From positions 434,001 to 498,000 of the forward strand of contig NZ_BSTD01000006.1 in assembly GCF_030269325.1 (NCBI RefSeq): DNA of 64,000 nt. Direction: 5' to 3'. A program made the position numbers and the translations under genes. Below the pieces are notes generated by a model. The model was not told the DNA's origin and did no database searches. It saw only the letters and a list, made by a program, of their open reading frames with translations. Source of the stretch: Amycolatopsis sp. NBRC 101858. Lineage in GTDB: Bacteria > Actinomycetota > Actinomycetes > Mycobacteriales > Pseudonocardiaceae. Positions 8,595 through 17,453 of the stretch are shown here, in pieces (the first letter of the stretch is position 1; each line of letters starts with the position of its first letter).

Positions 8595-11500
8595 ATGTCC
8601 GTGCTGGCCAGATTGAGCCTGCGCAACCGAAGCCTGATCGGCCTGCTCGCGCTCGTGGTCGTCGGTTTCGGTGCTTTCGCGCTGCCGCAGATCAAACAGC
8701 AGCTGTTCCCGTCGCTGCAGTTCCCGCAGGCCCAGATCGTCACCGCGTACGCGGGCGCGTCGCCCGACGCGGTCGATCGGCAGGTCACCGAGCCCCTCGA
8801 AGGCGCGCTGCAGGGGCTCAAGGGCCTCGAAGAGGTCAACTCGACGTCGTCGGACGGGGTTTCGCGCGTCGTCACGAAGTTCGCGTTCGGCACCGACCTC
8901 GACGCGGCGGTCTCGCAGATCCAGCAGGCGGTGAACCAGGTCCGGCCCCGGCTGCCGCAGAACTCCGACCCGTCGGTGTCCGCCGGCAGCACCGACGACC
9001 TGCCGGTGGTGCTGGTCGCCGCGGGCACGGCCGGTGACCCGCAGCAGCTCGCGCCCGCGCTGACCGACCAGGTCGCGCCGGAGCTGCGGAAGATCGACGG
9101 CGTCCGCACGGTGACCGTCACGGGCGTGCAGCAGCCGCGCGTCACGATCACGCTGGACTACGCGAAGCTGGCCGCCGCCGGGGTCGACCCGGCCTCGATC
9201 GCGACCACGCTGCAGACCGCGGGCGCGGCTGTCCCGGCCGGGACGCTGACCGAAGGCGACAAGACGCTGTCGGTCCAGGTCGGCGGTGGACAGACCACTG
9301 TGGACACCCTCCGCAACCTCTACCTGACGCCGAGCGCTTCCCGCACGGGCGCTCCGGCGCGCGGGCCGGTGAAGCTGGGTGACGTCGCCGACGTCCAGAC
9401 CGGCTTCGCGCCGCCGACGTCGATCACGCGGACCAACGGCAAGCCGAGCCTCGGCCTCTCGATCACCATGGTGGACAACGGCAATGCCGTCGCGATCTCC
9501 GACGCCGTCCGCGCCAAGCTGCCGGACCTGGCGAAGAAGACCGGCGCCGAGATGAGCGTCGTGTTCGACCAGGGCACGCCGGTCAAGGACGCGATCAGCG
9601 GCCTGACCACCGAAGGCCTGCTGGGCCTGGCGTTCGCGGTCGTCGTCATCCTGCTGTTCCTGCTGTCGGTGCGCTCGACGCTGGTCACCGCGGTGTCGAT
9701 CCCGCTGTCGGTCGTGGTCGCGCTGATCGCGCTGTGGACCGGCGACCTGTCGCTCAACCTGCTCACCCTCGGCGCGCTGACGATCGCGATCGGCCGGGTG
9801 GTCGACGACTCCATCGTGGTGCTGGAGAACATCAAGCGGCACCTGGGGTACGGCGAGGAGAAGCAGCGGGCGGTGCTCGACGGCGTCCGCGAGGTGGCCG
9901 GCGCGGTGACGTCGTCCACGCTGACGACCGTCGCGGTGTTCCTGCCGATCGCGTTCGTCGGCGGGTTCGTCGGCGAGCTGTTCTCGCCGTTCGCGATCAC
10001 CGTCACGGTGGCGCTGCTGGCTTCGCTGCTCGTGTCGCTGACCGTGGTTCCGGTGCTGGCGTACTGGTTCCTGAAGCAGCCGGAGATCCCGGCGGACGCC
10101 ATCGAGGCCGAGCGGGCGCGCGAAGCGGCCGTCGAGAAGGAGCGTCGCAGCTTCCTGCAGCGGGCGTACCTGCCGGTGATCCGGTTCGCGACCAAGCGGC
10201 GGCTGACCGTCGTGCTGCTGGCGCTGCTGATCTTCGCCGGCACCGTCGGGCTCGCGACGCGCCTGAACACGAACTTCCTCGACCAGTCCGGCGGCACCAC
10301 CCTGAACATGACGCAGAAGCTGCCCGCGGGCACCAGCGTCGAGGCGAAGGAGAAGGCCGCGACGGCGGTCGAGCAGGCGCTGGCCGCCGAGCCCGCGGTG
10401 CAGACCTACCAGGTCAGCGTCGGCGGCGGAGGTGCGTTCGGCGGCTTCGGCGGCGGCGGGACGTCGACGAGCATCTCCGTCACCGTCGCGAAGGACACCG
10501 ACCTCGACGCGCTGTCCGACCGGCTGCGGTCGAAGCTGACGTCCCGGCCGGAGCTCGGCGAGATCAAGATCGGCGCGGACGCGTCCGGGTTCAACTCCGA
10601 CCAGGTCTCGGTGACGGTGACCGCGCCGTCGGAGGCCGCGTTGAAGCCCGCGTCCGACCAGGTCGTGCGGGCGCTGGGCGGGGTGGCCGGGCTGACCGAG
10701 GTGAGCAGCGACCTGGCGGTCGGCTCGCCGCGGGTGCAGGTCGAGGTGGACGACGCCGCGGCCGCCGCGCGCGGGCTGTCGGCGAGCACCATCGGCCAGG
10801 TCGCCAACCAGGCGATCGCCGGCCGCACGGTGACGCAGCTGCCGGTCGACGGGCAGCGCACCGACGTCGTGCTGCGGGCCGGCACCGCACCGGTCACGGT
10901 CGACCAGGTGAAGGGCCTGCCGATCCCGGGTCCCACCGGTGTCGTCCGGCTCGACGAGGTCGCGAAGGTGTCCACTGTGGACGGCCCGGCGTCGGTGCAC
11001 CGCACCGGCGGCGACCTTTCGACCACGGTCACGGCCAAGAACACCGGGGACAACCTGAGCAAGACGACCGCGGACATCCAGTCCAAGCTGGACGGGCTGA
11101 CGTTCACCGGCGGCGCGTCGTACTCGCTCGGCGGTGTGAGCCAGGACCAGCAGGAGGCGTTCTCGAACCTGTTCCTGGCGCTGCTGGCCGCGATCGCGAT
11201 CGTGTTCCTGATCATGGTGGCGACGTTCCGCAGCCTGATCCAGCCGCTGATCCTGCTGGTGTCGATCCCGTTCGCGGCGACCGGCGCGATCGGGCTGCTG
11301 CTGGCGACCGGCACGGCGCTCGGGCTGCCGGCGCTGATCGGCATGCTGATGCTGGTCGGGATCGTGGTGACGAACGCGATCGTGCTGATCGACCTGATCA
11401 ACCAGTACCGGGCGGAAGGGATGAGCGTCGCGGACGCGGTCACCGAGGGCGGCCGGCGCCGGCTGCGGCCGATCCTGATGACGGCCGCGGCGACGATCTT

Positions 11501-11738
11501 CGCGCTGGTCCCGATGGCCCTGGGCATCACCGGCCAGGGTGGGTTCATCGGCCAGCCACTGGCGATCGTGGTGATCGGCGGCCTGGTCAGCTCGACGCTG
11601 CTGACGCTGGTGCTGGTCCCGACGCTGTACACGATGGTCGAGACCCGCAAGGAGCGTCGCCACGCTCGCCGCGAGGCTCGCCGGACCTCGGCGAAGGCCC
11701 CGGAGTCGGAGTCCCTGGACCCCGCCCCCACCGCCTGA
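8595..11738 (+). CDS. RND-superfamily efflux transporter (HAE1/SwrC-like)
   Basis: Proton-driven exporter of 1047 aa in the AcrB/SwrC architecture: one transmembrane helix near residues 12-30, a large extracytoplasmic loop, a helix bundle, a second loop and a second bundle. The TM4 proton-relay pair is D404-D405 in GRVVDDSIVVLENIKRH. At the position of AcrB Lys940 there is Thr926-Asn927, as in several Gram-positive members. A glycine-rich patch (GGGGAFGGFGGGG) lies in the second loop. No membrane-fusion or outer-membrane partner is adjacent, as expected for a monoderm. Substrate unknown. Start ATG at 8595; GAGGGGG lies about 14 bases upstream. Confidence 0.88.
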   Translation: MSVLARLSLRNRSLIGLLALVVVGFGAFALPQIKQQLFPSLQFPQAQIVTAYAGASPDAVDRQVTEPLEGALQGLKGLEEVNSTSSDGVSRVVTKFAFGTDLDAAVSQIQQAVNQVRPRLPQNSDPSVSAGSTDDLPVVLVAAGTAGDPQQLAPALTDQVAPELRKIDGVRTVTVTGVQQPRVTITLDYAKLAAAGVDPASIATTLQTAGAAVPAGTLTEGDKTLSVQVGGGQTTVDTLRNLYLTPSASRTGAPARGPVKLGDVADVQTGFAPPTSITRTNGKPSLGLSITMVDNGNAVAISDAVRAKLPDLAKKTGAEMSVVFDQGTPVKDAISGLTTEGLLGLAFAVVVILLFLLSVRSTLVTAVSIPLSVVVALIALWTGDLSLNLLTLGALTIAIGRVVDDSIVVLENIKRHLGYGEEKQRAVLDGVREVAGAVTSSTLTTVAVFLPIAFVGGFVGELFSPFAITVTVALLASLLVSLTVVPVLAYWFLKQPEIPADAIEAERAREAAVEKERRSFLQRAYLPVIRFATKRRLTVVLLALLIFAGTVGLATRLNTNFLDQSGGTTLNMTQKLPAGTSVEAKEKAATAVEQALAAEPAVQTYQVSVGGGGAFGGFGGGGTSTSISVTVAKDTDLDALSDRLRSKLTSRPELGEIKIGADASGFNSDQVSVTVTAPSEAALKPASDQVVRALGGVAGLTEVSSDLAVGSPRVQVEVDDAAAAARGLSASTIGQVANQAIAGRTVTQLPVDGQRTDVVLRAGTAPVTVDQVKGLPIPGPTGVVRLDEVAKVSTVDGPASVHRTGGDLSTTVTAKNTGDNLSKTTADIQSKLDGLTFTGGASYSLGGVSQDQQEAFSNLFLALLAAIAIVFLIMVATFRSLIQPLILLVSIPFAATGAIGLLLATGTALGLPALIGMLMLVGIVVTNAIVLIDLINQYRAEGMSVADAVTEGGRRRLRPILMTAAATIFALVPMALGITGQGGFIGQPLAIVVIGGLVSSTLLTLVLVPTLYTMVETRKERRHARREARRTSAKAPESESLDPAPTA

Positions 11739-11782
11739 CCGGACGACACGCGCACCTGCGCGGACGACACGCGTACACCGAT

Positions 11783-11823
11783 GGACGACACGCCGGACCC
11801 GGCTCGGGTCCGGCGTGTCGTCC
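11783..11823. terminator. Long perfect hairpin downstream of the RND gene
   Basis: GGACGACACGCCGGACCC and its exact complement are separated by GGCTC (18-bp stem, 5-nt loop). It sits 45 bases after the RND stop, where genes converge, so it probably terminates transcription from either side. A second hairpin with the same outer arms lies at 11938-11978. Confidence 0.65.
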
Positions 11824-11825
11824 GT

Positions 11826-12027
11826 TCAGGCACGCGAGTTCGCCGCCTGGGTACGCGAGTTCGCCATCCGGGTACACGCGCGGCCGTGATCGGAACGCCG
11901 ACACACGTGATCCGAGGGGCGACACGCGTGATTGAAGGGACGACACGCCGAGGCTCAACCAGCTTCGGCGTGTCGTCCGCCTGATCACGCGTGTCGGCTC
12001 CGCAATCACGCGAGTCGGCCCTTCGAT
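11826..12027. repeat. 21-bp-period intergenic repeat cluster (copy 1 of 3)
   Basis: Between convergent genes, 21-bp units carry the cores GTACGCGAGTTCG (twice) and ACGCGTGATTGAAGG, in mixed orientation. Read on the minus strand, CTCGCGTACCCAGG recurs almost unchanged in the clusters at 22518-22640 and 58351-58582. No coding capacity is recognised. Confidence 0.65.
11938..11978. terminator. Second long hairpin sharing arms with 11783-11823
   Basis: An 18-bp stem with one G-T pair around CAACC. The outer 13 bases (GGACGACACGCCG) are the same as in the upstream hairpin, so the pair looks like a duplicated palindromic unit. It lies 57 bases before the stop of the minus-strand secreted protein gene and could terminate that gene. 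Confidence 0.55.
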
Positions 12028-12034
12028 CACCCGG

Positions 12035-12871
12035 CTACTGCTTGAAGCGGTAGGTCATGCTGTCGAAGAGGATGCAGATGCTCGGCGACATCACGATCAC
12101 GCGCAGGGTGTTGTCCCGCTCGTCGAAGTCGATGCCCTCGACCTCGAAGGTGCCGCTGCAGCCGCTTCGCAGCGGCAGCTGCCCCAGCGACGTCACGTGC
12201 CCCGCGACGTCCGAACCGGACAGCGGGCCCGCCAGGTCGACCTGCAGCAGCGGCTTCGTCGTGCCGAAGAGGCTGCCGTCCGGGTCGTCGGAGGCGCAGA
12301 GCAGGCGGGTTGGCGTCTGGAAGTCGCAGCCCTGGACGTCGCGGACCTGGTGGTCGAGGCGGATCGTGCCGGCCATGGGCAGGTTCTGCACCGGGTCGGT
12401 GGCCGCCACGCCGGGCATCGGGTGGACCAGGAGGCGGTCCATCGTGCCCCATTCCCCCGCCACCAGCCAGCGGGCGTCCGGCGACACCGCGGCGAACGAG
12501 TTGTTGTTCGCCTCCCACGACTCGAGGTTGTGCTTGTAGTTCGCCCACGAGCCGTCCGGGGCCTGGACGCGGAAGAGCTTCGCGCCCCGGTCGTCACGCT
12601 GGTAGGGCTCGACGTACCAGCCCTGGGCCGAGCCCGGGTCGCCGACGTGGTTCCAGCCCTGCGAGTTGAGGTCCGCCGGGATGGTGCTGATCCCGGTGTA
12701 GCGGATGGTGGTGCCCGACGGGCGGACGATCGTGGCGAGCCCCTGGCTCTCGTCGAGGGCGCGGGCTTGGTCCCGGCCGACCTCCGACCAGCCCGTGACG
12801 GCCTGCGCCAGCGCAGGGGCGAACACGGTCAGCAGGGCGGCCACGGTGACGACGATCCCGGTTCTGCGCAT
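12035..12871 (-). CDS. Secreted protein of unknown function
   Basis: 278 aa with a clear signal peptide (basic RR, hydrophobic VVTVAALLTVFAPALAQA). The mature part is rich in Trp, Asp and Gly, with repeated patterns such as SPDARWLVAGEW that recall beta-propeller blades, and two Cys pairs that could form disulphides. I recognise no enzyme motif. An inverted repeat ACCTGGT...ACCAGGT lies just upstream (12895-12919) and may be an operator. Alone on its strand. Confidence 0.72.
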   Translation of the reverse strand: MRRTGIVVTVAALLTVFAPALAQAVTGWSEVGRDQARALDESQGLATIVRPSGTTIRYTGISTIPADLNSQGWNHVGDPGSAQGWYVEPYQRDDRGAKLFRVQAPDGSWANYKHNLESWEANNNSFAAVSPDARWLVAGEWGTMDRLLVHPMPGVAATDPVQNLPMAGTIRLDHQVRDVQGCDFQTPTRLLCASDDPDGSLFGTTKPLLQVDLAGPLSGSDVAGHVTSLGQLPLRSGCSGTFEVEGIDFDERDNTLRVIVMSPSICILFDSMTYRFKQ

Positions 12872-12998
12872 GTGCGACTCCGGTGGGTGAGGGAACCTGG
12901 TCCGCTGGATCTACCAGGTCACCCACCCCGCGCGCACCCGTCTTATGAAGGGTTTTCACGTTTGTCCCGGGGATCTGTCCCTTTCCGGACAGCGCGGA

Positions 12999-13026
12999 AC
13001 CCCGGCCGACGACCGTCAGCCGGGGT
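12999..13026 (-). terminator. Hairpin downstream of the DUF3039 gene
   Basis: ACCCCGGC, 12 bases, then GCCGGGGT. It lies 13 bases past the DUF3039 stop on the minus strand; probably a terminator, without a U-tract. Confidence 0.45.
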
Positions 13027-13038
13027 CCGGGGCCGGGG

Positions 13039-13281
13039 TCACTCCCCCGGGCGCAGCCCGTCGAAGATCTCCTTGCAGGCCGGGCAGACCGGCGACCCGG
13101 GCTTCGGCGACTTCGTCACCGGGAAGACCTCACCGCAGAGCGCCACCACGTGATTGCCCATGACCGCGCTTTCGGCGATCTTGTTCTTCTTCACGTAGTG
13201 GAACATCTTCGGGGTGTCGTCGTCGGTGGTGTCCGTGCCCTCGGGCGTGGTTTCCGGCTTCGTCAGCGTCTCGGTGCTCAC
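13039..13281 (-). CDS. DUF3039 small protein
   Basis: 80 aa, conserved in actinobacteria, function unknown. An acidic Thr/Asp-rich N-terminus is followed by a compact domain with MFHYVKK, GNHVVALCG and PVCPACKEIF. C49, C66 and C69 together with a His suggest a small zinc site (inference). The GTG at 13281 is the best start; the gene is divergent from the Spo0M-like gene, 67 bases apart. Confidence 0.82.
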   Translation of the reverse strand: MSTETLTKPETTPEGTDTTDDDTPKMFHYVKKNKIAESAVMGNHVVALCGEVFPVTKSPKPGSPVCPACKEIFDGLRPGE

Positions 13282-13348
13282 TCGCCCATTGTGCCCGAGT
13301 CCCGCCGAAGCTCGTACGAAAGCCCCTCGACCTGGCAGGATCTGCGGC

Positions 13349-14137
13349 ATGTTCCAGAAGGTGCTCGCGACGTTCGGCTCGGGCGGGGCGAAGATCGACG
13401 CCCGCCTGCTCGACCGGACCGCCTCCCCCGGCCGTCCCCTGCACGGCGAGGTGCTGCTGGCCGGCGGCGAGGTCGACCAGGAGATCAAGGGCCTCGCCGT
13501 GACGCTGCTGGCCCGCGTCCAGGTCCCCGGCACGGACAAGACCGAAGACCTCCCGTTCGGCTCCCAGCACCTGGTCGGTGCCGAGACGATCCGGGCCGGG
13601 CAGCAGGTGCGCCTGCCGTTCGAGGTGCCGCTGCCGTGGGAGACGCCGGTCACGAGCGTCTACGCCAAGCCGCTGACCGGGATGGCGGTCGGCGTGCGGG
13701 CCGAGCTGGACCTGGCCGCGGCCGTGTCCGACCCCTTCGACGCCGACGCCGTCGCGATCGAGCCGCTCCCCGCGCAGAAGCGGGTCCTCGACGCGCTGAG
13801 CCGGATCGGCTTCACCTTCCGCGAGGCGATCCTCGAGCAGGGCCGGATCAACGGCGCCCAGCAGCAGCTGCCCTTCTTCCAAGAGATCCGCTTCACGCCT
13901 TCGCCGCGCTTCGCGAGCGTGTTCTCCCAGCTCGCGGTGACGTTCCTGGCGTCTTCGAGCCGCACGGACGTCGTCCTGGAGGTCACCAAGAACGTCCGGG
14001 TCAGTAAGACCGGCGGCTTCGGCGGCCGCGGGCAGGACTTCCTCGGGATGTTCACGATGAAGCCGGACGTGAACTGGGAGAAGCAGCTCGACGACTGGCT
14101 CGACCAGGTCGCCCGGCCGCGCGGCATCTTCGACTGA
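13349..14137 (+). CDS. Spo0M-like sporulation-control/arrestin-fold protein
   Basis: 262 aa with the Spo0M layout: N-terminal beta-rich domain (DARLLDRTASPGRPLHGEVLLAGG) and C-terminal domain ending in DDWLDQV. Spo0M proteins are arrestin-like cytoplasmic factors linked to sporulation or stress; the biochemical role is not settled. The ATG at 13349 is followed through to a stop that overlaps the next start (TGATG), so the gene is coupled to the PPOX gene. Confidence 0.82.
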   Translation: MFQKVLATFGSGGAKIDARLLDRTASPGRPLHGEVLLAGGEVDQEIKGLAVTLLARVQVPGTDKTEDLPFGSQHLVGAETIRAGQQVRLPFEVPLPWETPVTSVYAKPLTGMAVGVRAELDLAAAVSDPFDADAVAIEPLPAQKRVLDALSRIGFTFREAILEQGRINGAQQQLPFFQEIRFTPSPRFASVFSQLAVTFLASSSRTDVVLEVTKNVRVSKTGGFGGRGQDFLGMFTMKPDVNWEKQLDDWLDQVARPRGIFD

Positions 14138-14628
14138 TGACCACGCCCCGCGCGGAGCGCCCGCACATGCCCGGCTACGGGATCGCGGCCGATCGTTCGG
14201 GGCTGCTGCCCTGGTCGTGGGCGCAGTCGCGGCTGCGGGAGTCGCACGACTTCTGGCTGGCGACCGTCACGCCGGCGGGGCGCCCGCACCTGATGCCGGT
14301 CTGGGCCGTGTGGACCGGCGAGGTGTTGTGGTTCTCCTCGTCCCGGCGGTCGGCGAAGGCGCGGAACATCGCCACGGGTTCGGCCGTGTCGATCGCGACG
14401 GACGACCCGTACGAACCCGTCGTCGTCGAAGGGACGGCCGAGATCGTCACCGATCCGGACGCGCTGCGCGGGTTCCTCGCCGCGATGAACGAGAAGTACT
14501 CGACGGCGTACGGAGAAGATTTCCTCGACCCCGCCGCCAACGCCTCGATGCGGCTGCGGCCGGAGAAGGCGTTCGGGTTGCGGGAGAAGGACTTCGCGGG
14601 CACGCCGACGCGCTGGACGTTCCCGTGA
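14137..14628 (+). CDS. Pyridoxamine 5'-phosphate oxidase-family (PPOX) flavin/F420 protein
   Basis: 163 aa split-barrel protein. Typical PPOX features are FWLATVTPAGRPHLMPVWAVW, the strand VLWFSSSRRSAKARN that contacts the cofactor phosphate, and the C-terminal RLRPEKAFG. It probably binds FMN or F420 and reduces a small substrate; the sequence alone does not tell which. Its ATG overlaps the Spo0M-like stop and its stop overlaps the HD gene start. Confidence 0.83.
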   Translation: MTTPRAERPHMPGYGIAADRSGLLPWSWAQSRLRESHDFWLATVTPAGRPHLMPVWAVWTGEVLWFSSSRRSAKARNIATGSAVSIATDDPYEPVVVEGTAEIVTDPDALRGFLAAMNEKYSTAYGEDFLDPAANASMRLRPEKAFGLREKDFAGTPTRWTFP

Positions 14629-15236
14629 AGTGGGCCGAAGCCGTCACCGCGCTGGGTGGCGTACCCCGGGCCGGCCTCGAAGCCCGCTACGGCGAACCGC
14701 ACCGCCGCTACCACACGCTCGACCACGCGGCCGCGGTCGCGCGCGACTCCGCCTGGCTGGCCGAGGGCCTCGGCGACGTCGAGCGCGCGATCGTCGCCGC
14801 GGCCGCGTGGACGCACGACGTCGTGTACGACGCGAAGCCCGGCGAAGACGAACGCGCCAGCGCGGCGTGGGCCCGCGAAGCCCTGGACGGGGCCGCCGAA
14901 GCGCACATCGACCGGGTCGAAGGCCTCATCCTCGCCACGATCAAGCACGACGCCCCGGCCGACGACCTCCTCGCCACCGCCCTCCTCGACGCCGATCTCG
15001 CCATCCTCGGCGCGCCGGAAGCGACGTACGCCGCCTATGCCAAGGCCGTGCGCGACGAGTACGCGAAGTACCCCGACGACGTCTGGCGCGCCGGCCGCAT
15101 CGCCGTCCTCGAAGGCATGCTGAGCAGGACGCTCTACCGCAGCGAAGCCGCGCGGGCACGCTGGGCGACCGCCGCGGCAAAGAACCTCACCGCCGAGCTG
15201 ACCCACTGGCGCCGGGAGCAACCCGATCACCGATGA
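14625..15236 (+). CDS. HD-domain metal-dependent phosphohydrolase-like protein
   Basis: 203 aa. Metal ligands of an HD domain are visible: H30 and H34 in YHTLDH, and H64-D65 in THDVVYD, with a distal Asp in LLDADLAIL. Substrate unknown. The GTG start overlaps the PPOX stop (GTGA), so three genes (Spo0M-like, PPOX, HD) form one coupled unit; their joint function is not obvious. Confidence 0.83.
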   Translation: MKWAEAVTALGGVPRAGLEARYGEPHRRYHTLDHAAAVARDSAWLAEGLGDVERAIVAAAAWTHDVVYDAKPGEDERASAAWAREALDGAAEAHIDRVEGLILATIKHDAPADDLLATALLDADLAILGAPEATYAAYAKAVRDEYAKYPDDVWRAGRIAVLEGMLSRTLYRSEAARARWATAAAKNLTAELTHWRREQPDHR

Positions 15237-15245
15237 TGGTTCCTC

Positions 15246-16151
15246 GTGACCACCCCACTCCACCTGCACGAAGAGATCGCCTCGGCGCTGCGTGACGGGC
15301 ACCCCGTCGTCGCGCTGGAGAGCACCATCCTGTCCCACGGCCTGCCGCCGGGCCGCAACCTCGACGTCGCCCGCCGCCTCGAGCGCGTGGTGCGCGACGG
15401 CGGCGCCGTCCCGGCCACCATCGCGGTGCTCAACGGCCGCGTCGTCATCGGCCTCTCCCCCGCCGAGCTCGAGCGCGTCTGCGCGCCGGACGCCGGCCTG
15501 GACAAGCTGTCGCTGCGCGACCTCGGCCCGGCCGTCGGCCTCGGCCGCTCGGGCGCGACGACCGTGGCCAGCACGTCGGCGCTGGCCGCCGCGGCCGGCA
15601 TCGGGATGTTCGCCACCGGCGGGCTCGGCGGCGTGCACGTCGGCGCGGCGCAGTCGTGGGACGTCTCCGCGGACCTCGGCGTGCTGGCGAAGGTGCCGAC
15701 GGTGGTCGTCTGCTCCGGCGTGAAGTCGGTCCTCGACATCCCGGCGACGCTCGAGGTGCTGGAGACGAACTCGGTCCCGGTGCTGGGGTACCGCACCGAC
15801 GACTTCCCGGCGTTCTACCTCCGCTCGTCCGGCCACGCGGTCGGCTGGCGGGTCGACGACCCGAGGCAGGCCGCCGCCGTGGTCGCCGCGCACCGCGCGT
15901 ACGCGGATTCCGGCGTCCTGCTGGCGAACCCGATCCCCGAAGCGTCCGAAATGGACAAAGAACTGCACGACCGGCTGCTCGCCGAAGGCCTCGCGCTGGT
16001 GGCCGAGCGGGGCGTGCACGGCGCGGACGTGACGCCGGTGCTGCTGGAGCATTTCCACACCGCGAGCGCGGGCGTGAGCATCGACGCGAACGAAGCCCTG
16101 GTGCTCAACAACGCGAAGCTCGCGACCGAGGTGGCGGTGGCGCTGCGATGA
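15246..16151 (+). CDS. psuG: Pseudouridine-5'-phosphate glycosidase
   Basis: Cleaves the C-C bond of pseudouridine 5'-phosphate to uracil and ribose 5-phosphate. At 301 aa it has the usual length of PsuG/YeiN, with the conserved VALESTILSHGLPPGRN, FATGGLGGVHVGA, SGVKSVLDIPATLE (catalytic Lys) and NPIPE. GTG start at 15246. Its stop overlaps a 26-codon mini-ORF that bridges to the kinase gene, so the pair forms the complete pseudouridine salvage route. Confidence 0.92.
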   Translation: MTTPLHLHEEIASALRDGHPVVALESTILSHGLPPGRNLDVARRLERVVRDGGAVPATIAVLNGRVVIGLSPAELERVCAPDAGLDKLSLRDLGPAVGLGRSGATTVASTSALAAAAGIGMFATGGLGGVHVGAAQSWDVSADLGVLAKVPTVVVCSGVKSVLDIPATLEVLETNSVPVLGYRTDDFPAFYLRSSGHAVGWRVDDPRQAAAVVAAHRAYADSGVLLANPIPEASEMDKELHDRLLAEGLALVAERGVHGADVTPVLLEHFHTASAGVSIDANEALVLNNAKLATEVAVALR

Positions 16152-16228
16152 GCGAGCTTGCGAGTGAATCAATGAACACTGCGCCGGCCGGTCAGGCCGC
16201 ACCGAGCGTCAGCGAGGTGTGCGCATGA
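16148..16228 (+). CDS. 26-codon mini-ORF bridging psuG and psuK
   Basis: It starts with an ATG overlapping the psuG stop (ATGA) and ends with a TGA overlapping the psuK ATG (ATGA). The peptide begins MSELASESMN and is Ala/Ser-rich with no known domain. It fills the whole gap, so ribosomes leaving psuG could translate it and hand over to psuK. Whether the peptide matters or only carries ribosomes across is unknown. Confidence 0.5.
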   Translation: MSELASESMNTAPAGQAAPSVSEVCA

Positions 16229-17097
16229 ACGGGATCGTGGTGGTCGGCGACGCGGCCCTGGACGTGATCGCCCGGCACGACAAGCCGTTGCCGCACGGCG
16301 GTGACGCCCGCGCGAAGATCCGCTTCACCGGCGGTGGCTCGGGCGCCAACACGGCGCTGTGGCTGCGGCACCTCGGCGCGGAGACGACGTTGCTCGCGCG
16401 GATCGGCGACGACCCGGGCGGCCGGCTGATCCGGGCCGAGCTGGAGGCGGCGGGCGTGCGGTGCGCGTTCGCGGTCGACCCCGAGGCGCCGACGTGCTGC
16501 GTCGTGGTGATGGTCGACGGTTCCGGGCAGCGGAGCATGCTCGCCGACCGCGGCGCGAACCAGCGCTTCGCCCCGGAGGACGTCACTCCCGAGTCGCTGG
16601 CCGGGGCGAGCCACCTGCACCTGTCCGGGTACGTGCTGCTGGACCCGCCGTCGCGGGCCGCGGGCCTGGCGGCACTGGCCGCGGCTCGCGAACGGGGTCT
16701 CACGACGTCGGTCGACCCGCAGGCCGCCGCGCACATCACCGATCCGGCCGCGTTCCTCGACGACGTCCGCGGCGTCGACCTGCTGATGCCGAACACCGAA
16801 GAGCTGGTGGCGCTGACGGGTTCGGCGGACCCGGCGTCGGCGAAGGAGCTGCTCGGCACGGTCGGTGCGGTGGTGGTGACCGCCGGCCTCGACGGCGCCA
16901 GCTGGGTCGACGACCGCGGCGTCACGAGCGTGCCCGCGGTCAAGGCCGAGTGCCTCGACTCGACCGGCGCGGGAGACGCCTTCGACGCGGGCGTGCTCAC
17001 CGGCTGGCTGGCGAAAGAGTCCACTGTGGACGTCCTGCGCCACGGGACGCGCCTGGGTGCGCTGGCCGTCGGGAAGGTGGGCCCGCAGCCGGGGTGA
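16225..17097 (+). CDS. psuK: PfkB-family pseudouridine kinase
   Basis: Phosphorylates pseudouridine to feed PsuG. 290 aa with the ribokinase fold: N-terminal GGGSGANTALWLRHLG, and the anion hole and catalytic Asp in DSTGAGDAFDAG near the C-terminus. The ATG at 16225 is chosen over a GTG two codons upstream because GAGG lies eight bases before it. Assignment as pseudouridine kinase rather than another sugar kinase rests on the psuG linkage. It contains one TCCACTGTGGA word (17020). Confidence 0.85.
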   Translation: MNGIVVVGDAALDVIARHDKPLPHGGDARAKIRFTGGGSGANTALWLRHLGAETTLLARIGDDPGGRLIRAELEAAGVRCAFAVDPEAPTCCVVVMVDGSGQRSMLADRGANQRFAPEDVTPESLAGASHLHLSGYVLLDPPSRAAGLAALAAARERGLTTSVDPQAAAHITDPAAFLDDVRGVDLLMPNTEELVALTGSADPASAKELLGTVGAVVVTAGLDGASWVDDRGVTSVPAVKAECLDSTGAGDAFDAGVLTGWLAKESTVDVLRHGTRLGALAVGKVGPQPG

Positions 17098-17100
17098 CCC

Positions 17101-17415
17101 TCAGCCGTCGATGACCCGGTGGCTGGTGCTTTCGATCGCCTTCGCCTCGTGCTGGTAGGTCGAGACGTGCTCGGACTTGCGGGGCGGGCGGTCGTTCGCG
17201 ATCAGGACCGCGATCCACGGCAGCGGCACCGAGATCGCGAGGAACCCGAGCGCCAGCCACCACGTGTGGTAGGTCAGCCCGGCGAGGATCAGGCACGGGA
17301 CGCGGCACGCCATCATGATCACGTACTTGCGCTTGCGCGCCTTGAACTGCTCTTCGTACGACGGGGCCGCCCCGGTGATCAGCACCGGGTCCGAGTCGTT
17401 GGCGGGCATGGTCAC
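17101..17415 (-). CDS. DUF3099 membrane protein
   Basis: About 104 aa with two hydrophobic helices (MMACRVPCLILAGL and WWLALGFLAISVPLPWIAVLI) and the family-like start TGAAPSYEEQFKARKRKY. Function unknown. The GTG at 17415 has GGAGGT six bases upstream; an ATG at 17457 overlapping the M20 stop (ATGA) is an alternative that adds a Gly-rich leader. Converges with psuK with only three bases between the stops. Confidence 0.78.
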   Translation of the reverse strand: MTMPANDSDPVLITGAAPSYEEQFKARKRKYVIMMACRVPCLILAGLTYHTWWLALGFLAISVPLPWIAVLIANDRPPRKSEHVSTYQHEAKAIESTSHRVIDG

Positions 17416-17453
17416 TGCACCACCTCCACGGCCCATCGTCCCACCTGCGGCGC

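Noticed and set aside
8514..11663. Very long open frame antisense to the RND exporter
   Set aside because: It mirrors the codon bias of the real gene and translates to Arg/Asp/His-rich low-complexity protein; the plus-strand frame has all RND motifs.
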